Part shown: positions 1 to 11,000 of the stretch, one piece after another
Position numbering within the stretch: position 1 is the stretch's first letter
How the letters are laid out: each line of letters begins with the position of its first letter
DNA from: Apteryx mantelli
Taxonomy: Eukaryota > Chordata > Aves > Apterygiformes > Apterygidae
DNA: 64,000 nt
Direction of reading: 5' to 3'
NCBI RefSeq assembly: GCF_036417845.1
Contig: NW_027118455.1
Location: 1 to 64,000 of the forward strand
The notes under the pieces: model-generated
What the model was told of the DNA's origin: nothing
Database searches by the model: none
What the model saw: the letters and a program-made list of their open reading frames with translations, nothing else
Position numbers and translations under genes: made by a program

Positions 1-245
1 TAGGTGTCCGGGTGCAGGAAGGGACCCAGGCGTCCGGGTGCAGAAAGGGACCCAGGCGTCCGGGTGTGGGAGGGACCCAGGTGTCCGGGTGCAGGAAGGG
101 ACCCAGGCGTCCGGGTGCAGGAAGGGACCCAGGCGTCTGGGTGTGGAGGGACCCAGGCGTCCGGGTGCAGGAAGGGACCCAGGCGTCCGGGTGCGGGAGG
201 GGCCCAGGCGTCCGGGTGCAGGAAGGGGCCCAGGCGTCCGGGAAC
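1..245. repeat. Core-repeat array (CCCAGGCGTCCGGG), GDPD3 intron
   Basis: About ten copies of the 14-bp core with 9-12 bp spacers such as TGCAGGAAGGGA, immediately upstream of the first GDPD3 exon in the window. Confidence 0.97.
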
Positions 246-259
246 CGCCTCCCCCGCAG

Positions 260-1807
260 GTGGCCGAGCTGGTGCAGCGCCACGACCGGGCGGCCATCAC
301 CGTCTGGGCCTCCTTCGAGGAGCGGATCCTGCGCAAGTGCCGGGCGGCCGTGAGTGTCCTTGGGGGCCCAGGCGTCCGGGGTGCCCCCCCCCCAATGACC
401 CCAGAGGGCCCAGGCGTCCGGGGGCCCTTGCTCAACCCTCCTACTGGGGACCCAGGCATCCGGGTGTTTCCCACTCCTGATCCCAGAGGGCCCAGGCGTC
501 CGGGTGTCCCTCCCCCCCCCATGACCCCAGGGGGCCCAGGCGTCCGGGTGTCCCTCCTCCCCCCCCCCACAACCCCAGGGGGCCCAGGCGTCCGGGTGTT
601 CCTCCCCCCCCCCCCCAATGACCCCAGGGGGCCCAGGCGTCCGGGCACCCTGCCGCTGCCGCAGGGGGCCCAGGCGTCCAGGTGCCCCCCCCCAATGACC
701 CCAGGGGGCCCAGGCGTCCGGGCACCCTGCCGCTGCTGCCGCAGGGGGCCCAGGCGTCCGGGTGCCCCCGCAGAACCCGGCCATGCCCTACGGCTTCTCA
801 CTGCGCCGGGGGCTGCTGCTGCTGCTGCTCTACTACACGGGGCTGCTGCCCTTCGTCGCCCTGGACGAGTCCTTCCTCTTCTTCCTCCTGCCCTCCATCA
901 TCAACAGGTGCCGGACGCCGGGGCCCGCGGCAGGGCGGGGGGGGGTGGGGGGGGCCGGACGCCTGGGCCCCTTTTTGGGACCCGGACTCCTGGGCCCCTT
1001 TGGGGTGGGGGGGCAGTATGGGGAGTGACTGGCGGGGGGGGGTCTGCAGCCCTCAGGGCCTGGACGCCTGGGCCCACTGTGGTGGTGGTGGGGGGTGGGA
1101 CCCGGACGCCTGGGCCCCTTTTTGGGACTCGGACGCCTGGGCCCCTTTTGGATGTGGGGGGGAGGGGGGGCTCCTGGGTGCTTTGGGGGAAGGGCGGGGG
1201 GGGGTCCACAACCCCCAGGGCCCGGACGCCTGGGCCCGCGGCGGTGGGATGGGACTGGACCCGGACGCCTGGGCCCTGTTTGGACCCGGACGCCTGGGCC
1301 CCACGGCTGTTTCTCCCCCCCCCCCCCCCAGGACGTATTTCCCGGTGCCTCGGGGCTGCTTCGGGCAGCTGCTGGCTAAAGTGGTGGAGAAGTGAGTGCG
1401 GGACGTGGGGGGGAGGGAAGGGAGGGGGGTTGCGGGGTCCCACCCGGCCCCAAAATCGCCTCTTTTCGCCCCAGAGTCACCATGAGGAAGAAACTGCTCC
1501 GACACCTCCAGGAGAGAGGGATCCAGGTGGGTGCAGCCGGCGCCCGGACGCCTGGGCCCCCTTTGGGGTTGCTCATGGTGCCCGGACGCCTGGGCCCCTG
1601 CTGGGGCAGTTCAGGGTCACCCGGACGCCTGGGCCCCCCGTGGAGGTCGCTCACGGCGCCCGGACGCCTGGGCCCCCGCAGGTGGTGCTGTGGGTGCTGA
1701 ACGAGGAGCGGGACTTCGCCGAAGCCTTCGCCCACGGGGCCTCGGGCGTCATGTCCGACTACCCCACGCGGCTGCGGCGCTACCTGGACGCCCACCCGCC
1801 CCCCTGA
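260..1807 (+). CDS. GDPD3: GDPD3, 3' half: glycerophosphodiester phosphodiesterase domain protein (partial)
   Basis: Five exons read as the C-terminal half of GDPD3 (GDE7), a membrane-associated enzyme of the GDPD TIM-barrel family reported to act as a lysophospholipase D. Exons: 260-349 (VAELVQRHDRAAITVWASF...), 774-907 (NPAMPYGFSLRRG then a Leu-rich hydrophobic stretch ending LPSIINR), 1332-1391 (TYFPVPRGCFGQLL), 1475-1526 (MRKKLLRHLQERGIQ) and 1682-1807 (LWVLNEERDF...GVMSDYPTRLRRYL, stop TGA). Every junction has GT/AG and phases agree, giving 153 residues; human GDPD3 is about 318, so the N-terminal half with the main catalytic residues lies left of the window. INR-TYFP and the NEE.DF...GV..DYP ending favour GDPD3 over GDPD1. 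The introns are CCCAGGCGTCCGGG-family arrays. In the human block this gene is not next to ITGAL, so the junction is rearranged or compacted. Confidence 0.93.
   Translation: MAELVQRHDRAAITVWASFEERILRKCRAAVSVLGGPGVRGAPPPMTPEGPGVRGPLLNPPTGDPGIRVFPTPDPRGPRRPGVPPPPMTPGGPGVRVSLLPPPTTPGGPGVRVFLPPPPNDPRGPRRPGTLPLPQGAQASRCPPPMTPGGPGVRAPCRCCRRGPRRPGAPAEPGHALRLLTAPGAAAAAALLHGAAALRRPGRVLPLLPPALHHQQVPDAGARGRAGGGGGGRTPGPLFGTRTPGPLWGGGAVWGVTGGGGSAALRAWTPGPTVVVVGGGTRTPGPLFGTRTPGPLLDVGGRGGSWVLWGKGGGGSTTPRARTPGPAAVGWDWTRTPGPCLDPDAWAPRLFLPPPPPGRISRCLGAASGSCWLKWWRSECGTWGGGKGGGLRGPTRPQNRLFSPQSHHEEETAPTPPGERDPGGCSRRPDAWAPFGVAHGARTPGPLLGQFRVTRTPGPPVEVAHGARTPGPPQVVLWVLNEERDFAEAFAHGASGVMSDYPTRLRRYLDAHPPP
358..770. 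repeat. Core-repeat array, GDPD3 intron
   Basis: CCCAGGCGTCCGGG copies separated by C-rich spacers of the type CCCCCCAATGACCCCAGGG; ends at the next exon's acceptor. Confidence 0.95.
908..1680. repeat. Core-repeat copies in inverted orientation, GDPD3 introns
   Basis: The core appears here as CCCGGACGCCTGGG, spaced irregularly by GT-rich sequence, in the three introns around exons 1332-1391 and 1475-1526. Orientation is opposite to 1-770 within the same gene. Confidence 0.93.
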
Positions 1808-2300
1808 GCCTCCCGGACGCCTGGGCCCCTCCCGGACGCCTGGGCCCCTCCTGGGACACCTGGGTCCCTTCCCGGAAACCTGGTTCCCCCCGGATGCCTG
1901 GGCCCCTCCCGGACGCCTGGGTCCCTCCCGGACGCCCTGGGCCCCTCCCGGACGCCTGGGCCCCCCCCAGACGCCTGGGCCCCTCCCGGACGCCTGGGTC
2001 CCTCCCGGACGCCTGGGCCCCTCCCAGACACCTGGGTCCCTCCCGGACGCCTGGGCCCCTCCTGGATGCCTGGGCCCCTCCCGGATGCCTGGGTCCCTCC
2101 CGGACGCCTGGGTCCCTCCCGGATGCCTGGGCCCCTCCCGGACGCCTGGGCCCCTCCTGGACGCCTGGGTCCCTCCCGGATGCCTGGGCCCCTCCCGGAC
2201 GCCTGGGCCCTTCCCGGACGCCTGGGTCCCTCCCGGATGCCTGGGCCCCTCCCGGATGCCTGGGCCCCTCCCGGACGCCTGGGCCCCTCCTGGCGAAGAC
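1808..2300. repeat. 19-bp core-repeat array, GDPD3 3' UTR
   Basis: Unit CTCCCGGACGCCTGGGCCC with frequent single-base variants (GATGCC, GACACC, GGGTCC). It begins a few bases after the GDPD3 stop codon. Confidence 0.97.
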
Positions 2301-2515
2301 CCAGCGCCCTGCAGGACCCCCGGGGAGACCCGCGGCCTCGTCGGCCCCCAGCGCCTGGCCCCACGGCGGGAGCCCCGAGCGCCCGTCCGGCCCCCTGGAG
2401 GCACCTCGGGGGCCTCCGCAGCGGCCCCCAAAAGGGCCCTTTTCCGCCCCGAACCGCCGGCGCTGCCGCGACCGGCTGCAGCCCGGGGCCCCCGCGGCGC
2501 CGCCCAATAAAAGCG

Positions 2516-2521
2516 GAGGCA
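2516..2521 (+). terminator. GDPD3: GDPD3 poly(A) signal AATAAA
   Basis: AATAAA in unique GC-rich sequence about 700 bp after the GDPD3 stop codon. The intervening 3' UTR is mostly a minisatellite (1808-2300) followed by about 200 bp of non-repetitive sequence. Confidence 0.8.
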
Positions 2522-2582
2522 GGAGGCGGCTGGTGGCTTCTCCCGCCCGGACGCCTGGGCCCCTTGCGTGGCCGGGAGCCGC

Positions 2583-2588
2583 TTTAAT
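2583..2588 (-). terminator. ITGAL: ITGAL poly(A) signal ATTAAA
   Basis: ATTAAA on the minus strand, the common variant signal, lies about 920 bp after the ITGAL stop. It is 62 bp from the GDPD3 signal on the other strand, and one lone 14-bp core repeat sits between the two presumed cleavage sites. The 3' UTR would consist mostly of the ATGGAG array. Confidence 0.6.
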
Positions 2589-2611
2589 GTGAGACCGTGG
2601 GGGAGACGGAG

Positions 2612-3487
2612 GAGGATGGAGGGATGGAGATGGAGGGATGGACATGGAGGATGGAGAGATGAGAGATGGAGATGGAGATGGAGGATGGAGGATGGAGATG
2701 GAGGATGAAGAGATGGAGATGGAGGGATGGAGATGGAGGATGGAGAGATGGAGATGGAGGGATGGAGATGGAGGGATGGAGATGGAGGATGGAGAGATGG
2801 AGATGGAGGGATGGAGATGGAGGGATGGAGATGGAGGATGGAGAGATGGAGATGGAGGGATGGAGATGGAGGATGGATGGAGATGATGGAGGATGGAGAT
2901 GGAGGATGGAGATGGAGGATGGAGATGGAGGATGGAGATGGAGGATGGACAGATGGAGGATGGACATGGAGGATGGAGAGATGGAGAGATGGAGATGGAG
3001 GACGGAGAGAGAGGATGGAGGATGGAGATGGAGGATGGAGAGATGGAGATGGAGGACGGAGAGATGGAGGATGGAGAGATGGAGATGGAGGGACGGAAGA
3101 AGGATGGAGGATGGGGATGGAGAGATGGGGATGGAGGGATGGAGATGGAGACAGGATGGGCAGATGGAGGATGGACGTGGAGAGATGGAGATGGCAGGTT
3201 GAGATGGAGGATGAAGGATGGAGATGGATGGATGAAGATGGAGGATGGACAGATGGAGGATGGACATGGAGGATGGAGAGATGGAGAGATGGAGATGGAG
3301 GACAGAGAGATGGAGGACGGAGAGATGGAGATGGATGGAGGGATGGAAGGAGGCTGGAGATGAAGGATGGATGGATGGAGGTGGAGGGATGGAGAAAGAG
3401 GATGGAAGAAGGAGGGATGGAGGATGGAGACGATGGAGGATGAAGGCTGGGGGGATGGAGATGGAGAGGATGGAGATGGAGGATGGA
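2612..3487. repeat. ATGGAG/GGATGGA purine array, ITGAL 3' UTR
   Basis: Near-pure ATGGAG hexamers mixed with GATGGAGG, one strand wholly purine plus T. It lies between the ITGAL stop codon and poly(A) signal, so it would be transcribed as CUCCAU repeats. Confidence 0.95.
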
Positions 3488-3505
3488 GGCCGGGCGGTCG
3501 CCGGC

Positions 3506-5061
3506 TCACGGGGCTCCTTCGCCCCCCTGCAGCGGCTCCTGCCCCCCACGGCCGAGGTCCCCGTCCGTGTCCCCCGCGGGGGCCTCCCCGGTGTCCCCAT
3601 CATCGCCCCCGGTGTCCCCATCGTCCCCGTTATCGTCGTCCCCGTTATCGTCGTCCCCGTCGTCCCCCGTCCCGGCGCCGGCCGCGTCCTGGTCCAGCCG
3701 CTCCCTGTAGTCCCGCTTGAAGAAGCCGCACTGAGGGGACGGACAGACGGACACGGGGGTGACGGGGGGATTGCACCCGAAACCGGGGGGTTGCAACCCA
3801 AAAAAACCAGGGAATCACAACCCCGAATGGGGGAATTGCAACCCGGAAACTGGGGGGTTGCAACCCCCAAACCTGGGAATTGCACCGAAAACCTGGAGAA
3901 TTGCACCCCAAACCCCAGGGCATTGCAACCCCCAAATCAGGGTATTGCAACCCCAAAACCTGAGGGATTGTCCCCAAACCCCAAGGAATTGCCCCCAAAT
4001 CCCAGGGAACCGCAACCCCCAAACCAGGGAATTGCACCCCAAACCCCAGGGCATTGCAACCCCAAATCAGGGTATTGCAACCCCAAAACCAGGAGTTTGC
4101 AACCCAAAACAGGGAATTGCAACCCCCAAAACCTGAGGGATTGTCCCCAAACCCCAAGGAATTGCCCCCAAATCCCAGGGAACTGCAACCCCCAAACCAG
4201 GGAATTGCACCCCAAACCCCAGGGCATTGCAACCCCCAAACCGGGGGGATTGCAACCCAAAAAACAGGGAATTGCAACCCTGAAAACCTGGGAGACTGCT
4301 CCCAAATCAGGGAATTGCAACCCCCCCAAACCCCAGGGAATTGCACCCAAATCCCAGGGCATTGCAACCCCAAACTCAGGGAATTGCAACCCCAAACCCA
4401 GGGAATTGCAACCCCAAAATGGGGGAATTGCACCCGAACCCAGGGAATTGCAACCCCAAAAAACAGAATTGCAACCCCCAAATCAGGGAATTGCACCCCA
4501 AACCCCAGGGAATTGCAACCCCAAAACCGGGAAATTGCAACCCAAAAAACAGAATTGCAACCCCCAAATCAGGGAATTGCACCCCAAACCCCAGGGAATT
4601 GCACCCAAACCCCGGGGCATTGCAACCCCAAACCCAGGGCATTGCAACCCCAAAATGGGGGAATTGCAACCCCAAACCCCAGGGAATTGCCCCCAAACCC
4701 GGGGGCATTGCAACCCCCCCCCCCCGCCGCCCCCCGCGCACCTTGGCGAGGCCGAAGACGATGAGGAGGAGGAGGCCGAGCCCCCCCAGGCCGCTGCCGA
4801 CGTAGACCCAGCGCGGGTCGAAGTGACGCAGCAGCTCCACCTCGGTGGCCACCTGCGGGGGGCGACGGCGGTGACGCCCCGCCCCCTCCCACCCCCCCGC
4901 GGTGACGTCACGGCGACGTCACGGTGACGTCACGGTGACGTCACGGCGACGTCACGGCGCCCTACCTGGGCGCGGGTGAAGGCGGCGGCGCCGCGGCTGG
5001 CGAAGCGCCGGGTGTCGATGGTGAAGTGGAGCCCGGAGCAGAGCCGGGGCCGCGCCGACGC
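3506..5061 (-). CDS. ITGAL: ITGAL exons 27-29: membrane span and acidic cytoplasmic tail
   Basis: Exons 5061-4966 ([14 protein letters not shown]), 4852-4742 ([13 protein letters not shown] then the span [19 protein letters not shown]) and 3730-3506. The last exon begins [15 protein letters not shown], the conserved membrane-proximal GFFKR motif that clasps the beta chain, and then runs into a tail rich in Gly, Asp and Asn built from small in-frame tandem repeats ([18 protein letters not shown]) before ending GGEGAP and TGA at 3508-3506. This tail does not resemble the mammalian CD11a tail beyond its first 15 residues. The stop overlaps a GTGAGC that could act as a splice donor, so an alternative 3' exon is possible. 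Confidence 0.88.
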
Positions 5062-8000
5062 CTGGGGGGACAGCGGGGGACACGGCGGGGGGGACGTCGG
5101 GGACACGTTGGGGACACGTTGGGGATGAGTTGGGGAGACGTCGGGGACACGTCGGGGACATGTTGGGGACATGTTGGGGATGAGTTGGGGAGATGTTGGG
5201 GACACATTGGGGACACGTTGGGGACACATTGGGGATGAGTTGGGGAGACGTCGGGGACACGTCGGGGACATGTTGGGGACACATTGGGGACACGTTGGGG
5301 ACATGTTGGGGATGAGTTGGGGAGACATCGGGGACACGTCGGGGACACGTTGGGGACATGTTGGGGACACATTGGGGACACGTTGGGGATGAGTTGGGGA
5401 GACATCGGGGACACGTCGGGGACACGTTGGGGACATGTTGGGGACACATTGGGGACACGTTGGGGATGAGTTGGGGAGACATCGGGGACACGTCGGGGAC
5501 ATGTTGGGGACATGTTGGGGACACGTTGGGGACATGTTGGGGACATGTTGGGGGACACATTGGGGACACGTTGGGGATGAGTTGGGGAGACATCGGGGAC
5601 ATGTTGGGGACATGTTGGGGACACGTTGGGGACAAGTTGGGGACACGTCCAGGAGATGTTGGGGATGAGTTGGGGATGAGTTGGGGACACGTTGGGGACA
5701 CGTTGGGGACATGTTGGGGATAAGTTGGGGACATGTTGGGGACACATTGGGGACACGTTGGGGACACGTTGGGGACATGTTGGGGATAAGTTGGAGAGAT
5801 GTTGGGGACATGTTGGGGATACGTCTGGGACATGTCGGGGACACATTGGTGACATGTTGGGGACGAGTTGGGGACACGTCCGGGACACATTGGGGACACG
5901 TTGGGGACATGTTGGGGAGATGTTGGGGGTGAGCTGGGGAGATGTTGGGGACACATTGGGGATGAGTTGGGGAGATGTTGGGGACACATCGGGGACACAT
6001 CGGGGACATGTTGGGGACACATTGGGGATGAGTTGGGGACACATTGGGGACATGTTTGGGACATGTTGGGGACACATCAGGGACACGTTGGGGAGATGTT
6101 GGGAGATGTTTGGGACATGTTGGGGGGACATGTTGGGGACACATTGGGTACACATCTGGGAGATGTTGGGGACACGTTGGGGACATGTTGGGGATGAGTT
6201 GGGGAGGTGTTGGGGACACATCAGGGACACATTGGGGACATGTTGGGGACACATTTGGGACATGTTGAGGACACGTTGGGGATGTGTCCAGGACATATTG
6301 GGGACACGTTGGGGACACATCAAGGGCACGTTGGGGAACGTGTTGGGGATGAGTTGGGGACACATTGGGGACATGTCAATGACCCATTGGGGATGCATTG
6401 GGGACACGTCGGGGATGTGCTGGGGACACGGTGAGGACAATTTGGGGATGAGTTGGGGACATGTTGGGGACATGTTGGGGACACAACAGGGACATGTTGG
6501 AGACACATTGGGGACGTGTCCAGGACACACTGGGGACACGTTGGGGACAAGGTGAGGACAAATCAGGGACACATTGGGGATGTGCTGGGGATGCACTGGG
6601 GACATGTTGGGGACACATTGGGGACACATGGGGGACACAACAGGGACATGTCAGGGACACGTTGGGGACACATGGGGACACGTTGGGGACACCATGGGGA
6701 CATCGGGGCCCCCCCTCACCTCGATGTGCGGCGGCGGCTGCACCACGCCGGTGACGCGGACGGCGGCGGCGGTGACCAGGGGCCCCAGGTGGCACCGGTA
6801 TGTCGTCACCTGGGGGGTGGCGCAGGCCTGGGGGGGGGGACAACGCCGGGAGGGGGGTGACACCAGGGGACGGCACCCGAAAGGGGCCAAACCCCGGGGA
6901 ATCGCCCCCAAAGTCGGTGTCACCACCTCGGTGTCACCCCTTGCTGGTGTCACCCATCAGTGTCACCCCTTGGTGGTGTCACCCATCAGTGGTGTCACCC
7001 ATCTGTGGCGTCACCTGTCAGTAGTGTCACCCCTTGGTGGTGTCACCCATCAGTGTCACCCCTTGGTGGTGTCACCCATCAGTGGTGTCACCCATCTGTG
7101 GCGTCACCTGTCAGTAGTGTCACCCCTTGGTGGTGTCACCCATCAGTGTCACCCCTTGGTGGTGTCACCCCTTGGTGGTGTCACCCATCAGTGGTGTCAC
7201 CCATTGCTGGTGTCACCCATCACTGGTGTCACCCATTAGTGGTGTCACCCATTGGTGGTGTCACCCATCACTGGTGTCACCCATTGCTGGTGTCACCCCT
7301 TGGCGGTGTCAGCCATCAGTGGTGTCACCCATCTGTGGTGTCACCCGTCAGTAGTGTCACCCATTGCTGGTGTCACCCATCACTGGTGTCAACCATTAGT
7401 GGTGTCACCCATCAGTGTCACCCCTTGGTGGTGTCACCCCTTGGCGGTGTCACCCCTTGGCGGTGTCACCCGTCGGTGACATCACCCATTGTCACCTCTT
7501 TCAGCCAGGCGGCCATGGTGTCATCAGCGTCACCGGAGTCGAGGTGGCAGGTGGCTCCAGGCTCCTGCGGTTGGGGGGGGGGGGGGGACACACACGGCGG
7601 CGACGTCACCGCGGTGGTGCCGGGTGACGCTGGGTGACACCGGGGAGGGGACGGGGACACTCACGGCGGTGACGTGGAGCCGGGCCCAGGCCAGTCCCGC
7701 CGGCAGCTCGCGGGGCACCAGGACGAAGGCGGTGACGGCGGGTCGCGGCGTCCCCGGGGGCCCCGGCGCCAGCTGCTCCAGCTGCGGGGACACGGCGACA
7801 CTGGGGTGGCCTCGGGGACGCCATTGCATTGGGGACACCATGGGGGTGGGGATGCACGGGGACATCGTTGCATTGGGGACACCATGGGGGCGTTGGGGAC
7901 ATCATTGAGGACACCATGGTGGCCATGGGGGCGTTGGGGACACCATGGGGGGCGGGGATGCACGGGGACATCGTTGCATTGGGGACATCATGGTGGCCTC

Positions 8001-11000
8001 GGGTACGCCATTGCGTTGGGGACACCATGGTGGCATTGGGGACATCAGGGGGGCATTGGGGACACCATGGTGGCCTTGGGGACACGGGGACACCATGGTG
8101 GTGGGGATGCCATTGCACTGGGGACACCATGGTGGTGTTGAGGACGGCAGGGTGGCATTGGGGACACCATGGTGATGGGGATGCACAGTGACATCGTTGC
8201 ATTGGGGACACCGTGGTGGTGTTGGGGACATCATGGTGGCCTTGGGGACACCATGGGGGTGGGGATGCATGGGGACATCGTTGCATTGGGGACATCATGG
8301 GGACATTGGGGACATCATGGAGGTCTTGGGGACGTTGGGGACACCATGGTCATGGGGATGCATGGGGACATCGTTGCATTGGGGACATCATGGTGGCCTT
8401 GGGGACGCTGGGGACACCATGGTGGCGGGGATGCATGGGGACATCGTTGCATTGGGGACATCATTGAGGACACCATGGTGGCCATGGGGATGTTGGGGAC
8501 ACCATGGTCATGGGGATGCATGGGGACATTGTTGCATTGGGGACACCGTGGTGGCCTTGGGGACACCATGGTGGCGGGGATGCACGGGGAGGCCATTGCA
8601 TTGGGGGACGCCATGGGGACGTTGGGGACATCGGGGGCAGCAGCGCATTGCAGGGGACACAGCGGTGACGTTGAGGACACCATGGGGACGTTGGGGACGC
8701 CACGGTGGCCTTGGGGACACCACGGCGGTGGGGACGCCGTGGCATTGCAGGGGACGCGGCGGCGGCGGCGGCGGCGTTGAGGACCCCGTGGTGGCCTTGG
8801 GGACGTCGCTGGCCCTTGGGGACGCCGCGGGGACGTCGGGGACGTCGCACCTGGTAGTGGTGCAGCAGCGACTTGTTCTCGGGGCGGCGGGAGCTGAAGT
8901 TGAGGTAGAGAGTGGAGTCGTCCTGCCTGGGGGGGGGGGCGGGGTCAGGGCCCGGACGCCTGGGCCCCTCGGGGACGTCGGGGGGTCCCGGACGCCTGGG
9001 CCCCTGGGGGGATGTGGGACTCCCGGACGCCTGGGCCCCTCAAGCCCGGACGCCTGGGCCCCTTGGGGACGTCGGGGGGGGTCCCGGACGCCTGGGCCCC
9101 TTGGGGACGTCGGGGGGGGGGGGCTCCCGGACGCCTGGGCCCCGGCTCACCAGGTGGCCACGACGTCGGCCGGGTAGCGCACGGGGACGCGCCAGGAGGC
9201 CGCGTTGTCGGCGAGGCTGGAGTCGGGCTCGTTGTCGCTGCGGGACGGCGAGGGAGGCGTGAGGCCCCGGACGCCTGGGCCCCCTGCTCCCGGGGGGGGC
9301 AAAGCCCTGGGGCCACCCCGCCTGCTGGGGTGCAGCTCCCCGGGGGCGACCCCGTATTGGGGTGCAACTCCCTGGAATCGCCCCGTATTTGGGTGCAAAT
9401 CCTTGCAATAACCCCATATTTGGGTGAAATTCCTTGCAATAAGCACTTATTTGGGTGCAATTTACTGCAATAACCCCATATTTGGGTGCAAATCATTTCA
9501 ATAACCCCGTATTTGGGTGAAATTCCTTGCAATAACCCCGTATTTGGGTGCAATTCTTTTCAATAACCCCTTGGGTGCAATTCCTTGCAATAACCCCGTA
9601 TTTGGGTGCAATTTACTGCAATAACCCCGTATTGGGGTGCAAATCATTTCAATAACCCCATATTTGGGTGAAATTCCTTGCAACAACCCCTTATTTGGGT
9701 GCAATTTACTGCAATAACCCTATATTTGGGTGAAATTCCTTCCAATAACCCCATATTTGGGTGTGACTCCTTGCAATAACCCCATCTTTTCTTGCAATTC
9801 CTTGCAATAATCCCATATTGGGGTGCGATTCCCCGGGGTCTCCCCGGCTCTGGGGGTGCAATTCCTGGGGGTCCCCGTAGCTCCCGCCCCCCCCACCCCC
9901 AGTTTCGGGGCGCTGCCCCCCCCCCCCCCCACCGACCTGCTCGCCGTGGCCGTGAGCTGCAGCACCTCGTCCCAGGAGCTGTTCTGCAGGACGTCGAAGA
10001 GGAGCTCGATGTGGATCTGCCAGGGGGGGGGACACGGGGACAAGGGGGGGGGTGTCAGCGTCGCCGTCCCCAAAACGCCCGTCCCCGACCCCAAAACGCC
10101 CGTTGTGCCCGTCCCCGAACTGCCCGTCCCCGGCGGGCACCTCGCGGCCGGCGTGCAGCACGGGGTGGCTCACGTTGCACCAGAGCGTCCTGGGCTCGGT
10201 CCCGGTTTCCTCCAGCTCCCGGCAGCTGATGGCCGTCGCCGAGCTCCCCTGCGGGACGCGCGTCAGGGCCCGGACGCCTGGGCCCCGAGAGGCCAGGACG
10301 CCTGGGCCCCCAACTTGCACCTGGATGCCTGGGTCCCCTGCCCTCCCCAAACGCCTGTTCCCCCCCGGACGCCTGGGCCCCTCCCGGACACTTGGGCCCC
10401 TCCCGGATGCCTGTTCCCTCCCGGACGCCTGTTCCCTCCTGGATGCCTGTTCCCCTCTGGATGCCTGGGTCCCTCCCGGACGCCTGGGCCCCCTGTTCCC
10501 CCCCGGACACTTGTTCCCTCCCGGACGCCTGGGCCCCCTGTTCCCTCCCGGACACCTGTTCCCGCCCGGACGCCTGGGCCCCTCCCGGACGCCTGGGCCC
10601 CCTGTTCCCTCCCGGACGCCTGGGCCCCCCCGGACGCCTGGGCCCCCTGTTCCCGCCCGGACGCCTGGGCCCCTCCCGGACGCCTGGGCCCCCTGTTCCT
10701 GCCCGGACGCCTGGGCCCCTCCCGGACGCCTGGGCCCCCTGTTCCCGCCCGGACGCCTGGGCCCCCCCGGACGCCTGGGCCCCCTGTTCCCTCCCGGACG
10801 CCTGGGCCCCCCCGGACGCCTGGGCCCCCTGTTCCCGCCCGGACGCCTGGGCCCCCCCGGACGCCGGGGCCCACCTGGAGGAGGCGGGGGCGGCGCAGCG
10901 CCAGCCCGGGCGGCAGCGGCAGGCGCAGGGCCGGGCGCCGGGCAGCCTGGGCCCCGTTGCGCAGCGCCAGCCGCAGCCCCAGCTCGGTCCCCGGCGCCAG

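Noticed and set aside
2631-3906. Open frames of WRWRDGDGGM or SISILHPPSP repeats
   Set aside because: Low-complexity translations of the ATGGAG array in the ITGAL 3' UTR.
5070-6640. Open frames of [11 protein letters not shown] or [11 protein letters not shown] repeats
   Set aside because: The 11-bp array is open in several frames on both strands; no conserved start, domain or splice evidence.
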